This document shows, piece after piece, positions 1-5,265 of a DNA stretch of 7,646 nucleotides (position 1 is the stretch's first letter; each line of letters starts with the position of its first letter). A model generated the notes under the pieces. The model was not told where the DNA came from. It did not search any database and saw only the letters and a list, made by a program, of their open reading frames with translations. Made by a program: the position numbers and the translations under genes. This DNA is from Deltaproteobacteria bacterium (lineage in GTDB: Bacteria > Myxococcota > B64-G9), in contig JAUVAM010000157.1 of the NCBI GenBank assembly GCA_030591745.1, positions 1-7,646 of the forward strand, written 5' to 3'.

Positions 1-88
1 GGCCATTGCGGCCGGTCCCCTGGTGACCACCGCCAACGACGTGATGTGCCTGGCCATCTACTACGGCATGGCCCTGATGATCCTGTGA
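1..88 (+). CDS. mgtE: MgtE-type magnesium transporter, C-terminal end only
   Basis: The reading frame beginning at base 2 is open from the window edge to a TGA at 86-88. It encodes 28 residues that contain GPLVTTANDV followed by a short hydrophobic run ending in ALMIL. This matches the last transmembrane helix region of MgtE Mg2+ channels/transporters, where a GP(F/L)VTT-x-ND-V signature precedes the terminal helix and carries an Asp near the ion path. MgtE is an inner-membrane, dimeric Mg2+ uptake channel gated by cytoplasmic CBS and N domains; those domains lie outside the window. The gene ends 27 bp before the cyclase start with no obvious terminator between, so the two may share a transcript. 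The short length is the main limit: a distant MgtE/SLC41-like paralogue would look the same. Confidence 0.72.
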   Translation, partial: AIAAGPLVTTANDVMCLAIYYGMALMIL

Positions 89-102
89 CCTAAACCTCCT
101 TC

Positions 103-109
103 AAGGGAG
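103..109 (+). promoter_or_regulatory. Ribosome binding site of the cyclase gene, with a possible masking stem
   Basis: AAGGGAG lies 6 bases before the ATG at 116 and selects that start over the in-frame ATG at 125, which would be 15 bases away. CTCC at 96-99 can pair with GGAG at 106-109 across a 6-base loop, which would cover part of the site. Four base pairs alone make a weak stem, so the regulatory reading is speculative. Confidence 0.5.
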
Positions 110-115
110 TCACCC

Positions 116-1657
116 ATGGGCACCATGGAATCCAAACCGACCGGTGTGGAGCTGTTTACCTTGCTCGATCAAATTCGGGACGAAACCTTGGACTTGGACG
201 CCATGGGCCGGCGCATGGCCGAGCTGCTGGAAGCCAGGCTGGGCTTTGTCGAGGTCCACCTGTTGCACAGAGACCTCGAGAGCGGTGACCTGATCAACCC
301 CAGCGAAGATCGGCCCATGAGCGACGAAATGCAGCGAGCCCTGGACCAGGGCGATCGGGATGGCTGGGCGGCAGTCTCCACGGACACCATGCTCTTTCAC
401 CCCCTCATGCCCCGAGACAAAGACTTGGGCCTATTGACCCTGCGGGCCTTTGAGGCACCGGACGCAAGCACCCTGGAATTGGTGGGGTTGGCCGTGGCGG
501 TCATCGACTCAGCCCTGGAGCACGCCCTGGCTTTCGACGTTCTCAAGGCCAAAAATGTCGAGCTGGAGGCCATCTACGCGCTGGACCATCTTCGCGATTT
601 GCAACTTCCCTTTGACGAAATGATCGATCGGGCCGCCCAAGAAATCCTCCGCTTCATCAGCGCCGACAGCTCAGCCTTGGTCCTGTTCGAGGAAGCAAGC
701 GGTCTGGTGGATATCCGATTCCCAAGCGATCGGGACTGTGATCGATTCACCAGCCAGGACTGCCTCAAGGCCCTGCGGGATCTGGCCTTTCGGGCCTTCA
801 AACTAAAGGGAATGGCCTCGGCCCAAAACATTCACCCCGAGGTGGGCTCAGCGCTCTGCATGCCGCTCATCTTAGAAGAAGCCATCATCGGTGCCTTCGT
901 GGTCATCCGGGCTGAGGTGGGCAGACCCTTCTCGGCTCGCGAGCGCAAGCTCTTATCGGCAACAGCTTCACAAATCGACACGGCCATCTTTGAAGATCTG
1001 CAGCGACAACAGATCAAAAACGTATTCAATCGCTACGTCAGCCATGAAGTGGTCGAGGAAATGCTCAAGACGGGCAACGACTTCATGGAAGGCCAGCGTC
1101 GCGATCTGACTGTGCTCTTCTCCGACCTCAGGGGCTTCACCTCAGCCTCGGAGCGCTTAGACACCGACATCATCGTCCGCATGCTCAACGAACACCTAAG
1201 CGCTATGACCGAGGTGGTCTTGGCCCATCGGGGCACCTTGGACAAATTCATCGGCGATTGCGTCATGGCCTTCTGGGGCGCACCCGTCGAGCAACCTGAG
1301 CACGCCTGGCAGGCCGTGCAAGCCGCGGTGGCCATGCGAACCGCCCACGATGAGCTCCTCAAGGTCTGGGCCAAACGAGGACTTGAGCCTGTCCATCTCG
1401 GCATCGGCATCAACACCGGTGAAATGTTCGTGGGCAACATCGGCGATCAACGCAAATCCTCCTACACGGTCATCGGCGATCACGTCAACCTGGCCGCACG
1501 CTTAGAAGGCGTTGCCCGAGGTCGAGAAATCATCATCACCGACCGCACCTACAAACCCATCCAAGATCGCGTAGAAGTACAAAAAATGGAACCGGTACGA
1601 GTCAAAGGCAAAAAAGACCCCATCGCCATCTACAACGTTATCCGTATCAAGCCCTAG
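116..1657 (+). CDS. Tandem-GAF class III adenylate/guanylate cyclase
   Basis: A 513-residue soluble protein predicted to make a cyclic nucleotide from NTP. Residues about 15-135 resemble a degenerate GAF domain, and about 160-295 a clearer second GAF (CMPL then IIGAFVV near its end). Residues 302-317 (NVFNRYVSHEVVEEML) are the linker that commonly precedes bacterial cyclase domains. Residues about 328-510 form the catalytic domain. The metal aspartates are D337 in FSDLRGFT and D381 in DKFIGD. K377 and T451 sit at the purine-specifying positions, and N458 and R462 in VNLAAR are the transition-state residues. This full Lys/Thr set fits a class IIIb adenylate cyclase working as a homodimer; the ATP preference is inferred. 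No transmembrane segment or signal peptide is visible, and neither GAF shows the NKFDE cyclic-nucleotide motif, so the sensed ligand is unknown. The gene converges on trmJ with 13 bp between stops. Confidence 0.93.
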   Translation: MGTMESKPTGVELFTLLDQIRDETLDLDAMGRRMAELLEARLGFVEVHLLHRDLESGDLINPSEDRPMSDEMQRALDQGDRDGWAAVSTDTMLFHPLMPRDKDLGLLTLRAFEAPDASTLELVGLAVAVIDSALEHALAFDVLKAKNVELEAIYALDHLRDLQLPFDEMIDRAAQEILRFISADSSALVLFEEASGLVDIRFPSDRDCDRFTSQDCLKALRDLAFRAFKLKGMASAQNIHPEVGSALCMPLILEEAIIGAFVVIRAEVGRPFSARERKLLSATASQIDTAIFEDLQRQQIKNVFNRYVSHEVVEEMLKTGNDFMEGQRRDLTVLFSDLRGFTSASERLDTDIIVRMLNEHLSAMTEVVLAHRGTLDKFIGDCVMAFWGAPVEQPEHAWQAVQAAVAMRTAHDELLKVWAKRGLEPVHLGIGINTGEMFVGNIGDQRKSSYTVIGDHVNLAARLEGVARGREIIITDRTYKPIQDRVEVQKMEPVRVKGKKDPIAIYNVIRIKP

Positions 1658-1670
1658 AACTCAGAAATCC

Positions 1671-2507
1671 TTACGTCTTCTTTTTGTCTGTTTTTTGTGC
1701 CTGGCCGCGGGGCTGGTTGGGGCTGGAGGGGCCGCCGTGGTGGGCTATCCATCCGTCCATCTTGTGAAAGATGCCTCTGAACATGGAGAGTTCTCGGTCG
1801 TCCAGGCCTGCTCGGGAGAAGACCTTGCGGAGATCGTCTAAGACGATTCGCGGATTTTGGGGATTTAGATAACCGATGATCTCTAAGGTTCGCTGGGCGT
1901 GGGACAGCAGGCCTTCGATGGCGCCGGCCGGCAAGGACTTGCGGGCAGCGCGGGCTTGCTCCAGATCGGGGTTGGCCGGCGTGGTGGACGAAAAGCCCAG
2001 TTCGGAAAAACCCAGTTCGTGACGGTGAATTTCCCAGGCGACCACTAAGACGGCCGCGGCCAGATTCAAACTGGGGTAGTCGGGCCAAGTGGGCAAACGC
2101 AACAAGTCTTGGCAGATGCCTAGTTGGGCGTTGCTCAGCCCCGTGCGCTCGGTGCCGAAGACCAGGGCCACCTGGGTGTCTTTCGGCAAGGCCTCAAGAC
2201 CGGCTATCAATTCGGCCGGGCCCAAAGGGGGCTTGCGATCGGCATGAGTTCGAGCCCGAGCGGAAATGCCGACCACCCAGCCGGCTTCCGCCACGGCCTC
2301 CTTCAGGGAATCGAAGACCTTGGCTTCTCGAACCAAGCCGTCTGCATGGACGGCATGGGCCAAGGCTGCGGCCGGGTGATCGTAGGCCGGACGCACCAGG
2401 CTCAGGCTTGAAAAGCCGGTGTTAGCCAAGGCCCGAGCCGCCGAGCCGACGTTTCCTCCCTCGCTGGTCTCCACCAACACGAAGTCAATGCGATCTCGAA
2501 GGCTCAT
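1671..2507 (-). CDS. trmJ: tRNA (cytidine/uridine-32-2'-O)-methyltransferase TrmJ (SPOUT family)
   Basis: A 278-residue SPOUT methyltransferase predicted to methylate the 2'-OH of nucleotide 32 in the tRNA anticodon loop using S-adenosylmethionine. All three knot motifs are present: LVETSEGGNVGSAARAL (residues 11-27, conserved R25), LVFGTERTGL (115-124) and PSLNLAAAV (145-153). VVGISARART (78-87) is also TrmJ-like. The C-terminal helical piece (LRKVFSRAGLDDRELSMFRGI, about 226-246) matches the dimer/tRNA-binding extension of E. coli TrmJ as I recall it, which separates it from the TrmH/TrmL branches. The last 25 or so residues are Pro/Gly/Lys-rich and probably disordered, making it longer than the E. 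coli protein (about 246). The ATG at 2507 overlaps the TGA of the upstream gene in ATGA, and AGGA at 2517-2520 lies 9 bases upstream, so it is probably translationally coupled to the GspF-like gene. Confidence 0.92.
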   Translation of the reverse strand: MSLRDRIDFVLVETSEGGNVGSAARALANTGFSSLSLVRPAYDHPAAALAHAVHADGLVREAKVFDSLKEAVAEAGWVVGISARARTHADRKPPLGPAELIAGLEALPKDTQVALVFGTERTGLSNAQLGICQDLLRLPTWPDYPSLNLAAAVLVVAWEIHRHELGFSELGFSSTTPANPDLEQARAARKSLPAGAIEGLLSHAQRTLEIIGYLNPQNPRIVLDDLRKVFSRAGLDDRELSMFRGIFHKMDGWIAHHGGPSSPNQPRGQAQKTDKKKT

Positions 2508-3781
2508 TTCAAGGCGTCCTGTAGCTCCGGCGGAATGCTGCCTTTCAGCTCTTTCATCAGTTGCTCCATGTTGCCGCCGCCTTTGCCGTTCAAGAGCCCT
2601 TCGAAGTCTCCATCAAGGACCCCATTCAATTGATCTTGCAGACCGCCGAAAATCATTTCGTACTCGCTCTTGATGCTCATGACCACAAAAAGGTAAGTAA
2701 GCAGAAGCACGGCGATTGCCAGAAGCATCACGTTTACCTGCAATTTATGCTGCAACGCAACCTGCTGGGTACGGGCGTGTTGGGCCAGGGATTCAGCCAG
2801 ACGCCCGGAACGCTCGCCGGCGGCCAGGACCAAACCCAGATCCTCGTCCATCAAGCCGGTCTCTGCCAACGATTCATGCAGGGTGGCCCCTTCCGCCAAT
2901 TTGCCCTCCACCTGGGTCACGGCCCGACTCCAGGCCGGATCCTGGGCGGCCTGGGCACTCAGTCGCAGGCTTGCCTTAAGGTCCAAACCGGCCTGTATGC
3001 CGCTGGCCAGATGCCTGCAAAATCGAACGGCGGCGGCTCTTTTCAAAACACCGCCGATACCCGGGATGCACTTGAGTATGTTGTGATATCGGTCCCGTCC
3101 CATGACCAGCACCAAGAGACGAGGCAGTCCCAAAAACAAAGCAGCCAGGGCCCCCAAAGACAGGACGTAAGGCAAGAGGCAGGCCTCCAAATACGCGCCC
3201 CAGCCCTCGGAGATCACCAGGTATGCCTTTGGCAAAAAGAAAACCAGCGTGAAAAGAACGAAGGGATAAATCAGGGCCCGAACCAACTGTCGCCTTAAAT
3301 CCAACTCCAATTCAGCCGAAGACGCCAGGGCTTCCAGGCTCGCAGGCACAGCCCCCGTGGCTTCGCCCGCCTTGATCAAGGCCAAGCCCGATTCGTCAAA
3401 AAGTCCACCGACTACGCGGAAGGCTGCCGCCAGACTGTCGCCGGACCGCAATCTTGCGACCACCGCTCGAAGCCGCTCGGAAAGATGCGCCGAGCTGTGC
3501 CTGGCCATCAGCTCCAGACTCTCTTCCACCGACAGGCCTGAGTCCAACATGCGGGCCAACTGGCGATAGAGGATCTGGCGGCGTTTCGGTCCTGGCGCTG
3601 AAGCGGAAGGCCCGAATGAATCCGATTGCGCTTGAGGCTTCACCTCGGCCGATGGAACCTCTGAAGGCTGCGGCATCATGACTGCCTGGTCCTGTCGGAC
3701 CCGGAACTTTGCGATGACGATGCCACAGGCCGCACATTCGGGCCCTTCGGGCACCTCTTGCTTGCAATGAGGGCAAATCAA
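2504..3781 (-). CDS. Zinc-ribbon GspF/PilC-like (type II secretion F) membrane protein
   Basis: A 425-residue inner-membrane protein with two type II secretion F domains. The N terminus has a four-cysteine ribbon (C3, C6, C16, C19), then a Pro/Ser/Ala-rich linker to about residue 67. F domain 1 spans about 70-165, with GEATG at 139-143, followed by membrane segments at about 168-190 and 203-227. F domain 2 spans about 250-345, with GERSGRL at 322-328, followed by a third membrane segment at about 349-370. Duplicated domains with three helices are the GspF/PilC plan, in which the protein is the platform for a type II secretion or type IV pilus ATPase. A 55-residue hydrophilic tail after the last helix is unusual. 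No ATPase or pilin gene is nearby, so its machine is unknown. The start is TTG at 3781, directly after the previous gene's TAA, which is also an in-frame stop; the next in-frame ATG (residue 35) would delete the ribbon. Confidence 0.88.
   Translation of the reverse strand: MICPHCKQEVPEGPECAACGIVIAKFRVRQDQAVMMPQPSEVPSAEVKPQAQSDSFGPSASAPGPKRRQILYRQLARMLDSGLSVEESLELMARHSSAHLSERLRAVVARLRSGDSLAAAFRVVGGLFDESGLALIKAGEATGAVPASLEALASSAELELDLRRQLVRALIYPFVLFTLVFFLPKAYLVISEGWGAYLEACLLPYVLSLGALAALFLGLPRLLVLVMGRDRYHNILKCIPGIGGVLKRAAAVRFCRHLASGIQAGLDLKASLRLSAQAAQDPAWSRAVTQVEGKLAEGATLHESLAETGLMDEDLGLVLAAGERSGRLAESLAQHARTQQVALQHKLQVNVMLLAIAVLLLTYLFVVMSIKSEYEMIFGGLQDQLNGVLDGDFEGLLNGKGGGNMEQLMKELKGSIPPELQDALK
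3725..3775 (-). other. N-terminal four-cysteine zinc ribbon of the GspF-like protein
   Basis: Residues 3-19 encode CPHC then nine residues then CAAC, followed by GIVIAKF. The CxxC...CxxCG arrangement is a typical single zinc-binding ribbon. GspF and PilC proteins I know of start directly with a cytoplasmic helical domain, so this is an added module. Zinc binding is inferred from cysteine spacing only. Confidence 0.75.
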
Positions 3782-5101
3782 TTAATTTCGACGCCTCCGC
3801 CAACAAAACACGATCCCCACCAACAAGAACCATGCAGGACTGCTGGATGCTGCGGAGGAAGAACAAGCACAGCCGCCCTCACCACCGTCATCGGCGTCTC
3901 CGCCAGCGTCAACCTCCCCGCCAGCGTCAACCTCCGTCCCCGCATCCACTTCCACCTGCCCAGGGAAGAGTTCCGACCACTCCACGGACAGCACGCTGGT
4001 GGGTCCGTCGTCGGTGTGCCCCTCCAACAAAAACTCCATATCCCCACGACCCCGATATGCCACGGTCAACAAATGCATGCTGTGACCCATGACTCCAAAG
4101 TGGTCCTCGATGGTCTTGGGCGCGCCCAAGTCGTAGTAGTCGGCCATAAAATCACCGCCGTAGGGCGTTGTGTGGCCATCAGTCTGGGAATTGGTCGTCA
4201 TGATGACCTGGCCACCATAGTAATCCGCCTGGGGTCGACGGGCCACGCTGCAAACCTCGCCCGCGGGGCAGGTGAACACCCCTCCCAAACCATCAGGAGC
4301 GTAATAGTTGATAAAGGTGCCGGTGGCCACCGGCGTCGCGGTCAGCAGGCCTTCGGCCCAGCCCAAGTGTTCCGCCAATGGCTGCTCGTCCATGCCGGTG
4401 AGCACCAGTCGGGTAGCCACACAGCGGGCCAAAGAACCCGCCTCGGGCACGAAGTCACTGGCGTAATCGTGCAGACTGACCAGGGTGCCATACTCGTTGA
4501 CCCCGGTGACCACGGCCACATAGCCAGGCCAGGCCATGTTGACCCAACGAGGCGATCCGTCGCTGGGTTCCCATGCACAAAGCACATGCTGCTTGATGAT
4601 GTCGTAACCCGTACCGAAGTCCAAACGTCGCGTCGCCAATGAGCGCACCCCATCTGTGGTGTAATCTCCCCAACAGGCATGGGAACGACAGCCTCCGTAG
4701 TAACCCCAGTCACCAAAGGTGTTCAAAACCTTCAAATCCAGTACGTCGACGTTGGCCTGGGGATACAATGATTGAATACCCGCCAGCATCCCCATCAATT
4801 CGTCTTCCACCTCGACCGGCTGCCAAAGCATTTCATCCATCATGCCCCGTAGCGACGAATAGTAATTACCGCCCAGGAACCGAGCCTCATCCACGCCATC
4901 GATGATCTCGTCGGCCAACGTCGCCCCCATGGCGAAACCCATTTCCTCATGAGTCCCCCATACGCGCATCACCGTGATGCCCTGACCCTGCTCGTCTACC
5001 TCCCGATGCAAAATCTCCACGTTCTGCGCCCACAAGGAGCCCTGGACAAAAAAAAGGGCCAATGCAAAAAACCAAGCCTGCCATCTTCCTCGCGCCTTCA
5101 T
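3782..5101 (-). CDS. Exported C45-like Ntn hydrolase with MYXO-CTERM-like anchor
   Basis: A 439-residue predicted secreted amidase/acyltransferase-type hydrolase; the substrate is unknown. Order: signal peptide (residues 1-25), a propeptide-like segment with an EEMGFAMG motif (about 52-59), GCRSHACWG (137-145), a TRRLDF motif (157-162), TGVNEYGTLVSLHDY (199-213), MTTNSQTDGH (301-310), an acidic Asp-Ala-Gly linker (383-408), then the sorting tail. GC-x-S-x-x-x-WG followed by an R-x-x-D-(W/F) motif and G-(V/I)-NE-x-G-L is the pattern of C45/acyl-CoA:6-aminopenicillanate acyltransferase-like Ntn enzymes, where Cys138 would be the nucleophile exposed by self-cleavage. That assignment is from memory of the family. 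The start is ATG 5101 because GGAGG at 5109-5113 is 7 bases away; a TTG two codons earlier is only 1 base from it. It heads the minus-strand operon. Confidence 0.8.
   Translation of the reverse strand: MKARGRWQAWFFALALFFVQGSLWAQNVEILHREVDEQGQGITVMRVWGTHEEMGFAMGATLADEIIDGVDEARFLGGNYYSSLRGMMDEMLWQPVEVEDELMGMLAGIQSLYPQANVDVLDLKVLNTFGDWGYYGGCRSHACWGDYTTDGVRSLATRRLDFGTGYDIIKQHVLCAWEPSDGSPRWVNMAWPGYVAVVTGVNEYGTLVSLHDYASDFVPEAGSLARCVATRLVLTGMDEQPLAEHLGWAEGLLTATPVATGTFINYYAPDGLGGVFTCPAGEVCSVARRPQADYYGGQVIMTTNSQTDGHTTPYGGDFMADYYDLGAPKTIEDHFGVMGHSMHLLTVAYRGRGDMEFLLEGHTDDGPTSVLSVEWSELFPGQVEVDAGTEVDAGGEVDAGGDADDGGEGGCACSSSAASSSPAWFLLVGIVFCWRRRRN
3785..3877 (-). other. MYXO-CTERM-like C-terminal sorting signal
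   Basis: The last 31 residues read Gly-Gly-Cys-Ala-Cys, a Ser/Ala spacer, a short hydrophobic stretch (AWFLLVGIVFCW) and RRRRN at the end. MYXO-CTERM tails in Myxococcota have this Gly-Cys, hydrophobic helix and Arg-cluster design and are thought to be processed by myxosortase for attachment at the cell surface. The match is by eye. A plain C-terminal membrane anchor is the alternative. Confidence 0.78.
3794..3798 (-). promoter_or_regulatory. Ribosome binding site for the TTG-started GspF-like gene
   Basis: Read on the minus strand, GGAGG lies 12 bases before the TTG at 3781, inside the arginine codons that end the upstream gene (tgg cgg agg cgt). Strong complementarity to 16S rRNA at slightly long spacing, next to an immediately preceding stop codon, suggests termination-reinitiation rather than independent loading. 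Confidence 0.55.
3900..3934 (-). repeat. 18-bp tandem repeat in the acidic linker
   Basis: A 17-base word (ccgccagcgtcaacctc on the plus strand) occurs at 3900-3916 and again at 3918-3934, giving a period of 18 bp. It encodes a six-residue unit Glu-Val-Asp-Ala-Gly-Gly/Thr, with a degenerate further unit on the C-terminal side. It forms the spacer between the enzyme domain and the sorting tail. Confidence 0.85.
5027..5101 (-). other. Sec signal peptide of the Ntn hydrolase
   Basis: Basic start (MKARGR), hydrophobic core (AWFFALALFFV) and a cleavage-like SLWA before QN give a standard type I signal peptide of about 25 residues. There is no twin-arginine motif and no lipobox at this site, so Sec export with signal peptidase I cleavage is the simplest reading. 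Confidence 0.85.
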
Positions 5102-5108
5102 CGTCAAT

Positions 5109-5113
5109 CCTCC
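5109..5113 (-). promoter_or_regulatory. Ribosome binding site of the Ntn hydrolase
   Basis: The minus strand reads GGGAGG, then ATTGACG, then ATG. The 7-base spacing fixes the start at 5101 and excludes the in-frame TTG at 5107. Confidence 0.75.
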
Positions 5114-5172
5114 CGGATTTCACGAGCTTAGAGTAGCCTATTCCAAGGATCAAGCCCGCCTGCCTCAAAGAC

Positions 5173-5200
5173 TTGCATTTTTCAAGGGATGATATATAGA
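5173..5200 (+). promoter_or_regulatory. Candidate sigma-70-type promoter for the YrdC-family gene
   Basis: TTGCAT at 5173-5178 is followed after 16 bases by TATAGA at 5195-5200. Alternatively, TGA-TATATA at 5190-5198 reads as an extended -10 element. Either would start transcription about 60 bases before the ATG at 5266. The TATATA core is its own reverse complement and could also serve the opposite strand, although no good -35 is seen there. Confidence 0.4.
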
Positions 5201-5265
5201 TCCGGGCTCTGCAAAAGGCTGCTTTTCGGCAAAGCGGCACCCAAATTGAGCGAGGTACCAACACC

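Larger units (their letters stand above)
5102..5265. promoter_or_regulatory. Divergent intergenic region, promoter-bearing
   Basis: This 164-bp gap separates two divergently transcribed genes and must hold promoters for both. The clearest site is an AT-rich patch at 5190-5200 (see the separate promoter entry). No RNA gene, riboswitch or terminator is evident. A small AAAAG/CTTTT inverted repeat near 5214-5226 lies in the leader of the YrdC-family gene and is too short to interpret. Confidence 0.6.

Noticed and set aside
1677..1694. T-rich stretch as a rho-independent terminator for the cyclase
   Set aside because: No stable GC-rich stem precedes it and it is explained by Lys codons at the trmJ C terminus.
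2561..3298. 245-codon open frame on the plus strand
   Set aside because: Antisense to the GspF-like gene, with no recognisable domain and Gln/His-rich translation typical of a reverse-strand shadow.
3779..3784. Read-through fusion of the Ntn hydrolase and GspF-like protein, which share a frame
   Set aside because: The stop is TAA, the least leaky codon, and a fusion would bury a sorting tail and cytoplasmic zinc ribbon in mid-protein. Sharing a frame occurs one time in three by chance.
3758..4642. 294-codon open frame on the plus strand
   Set aside because: Antisense to the Ntn hydrolase, whose motifs, signal peptide and sorting tail are convincing; the plus-strand product has low-complexity His/Gly/Gln-rich sequence.
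5105..5107. TTG as the start of the Ntn hydrolase
   Set aside because: It sits 1 base from the ribosome binding site, whereas the ATG two codons later has ideal 7-base spacing.
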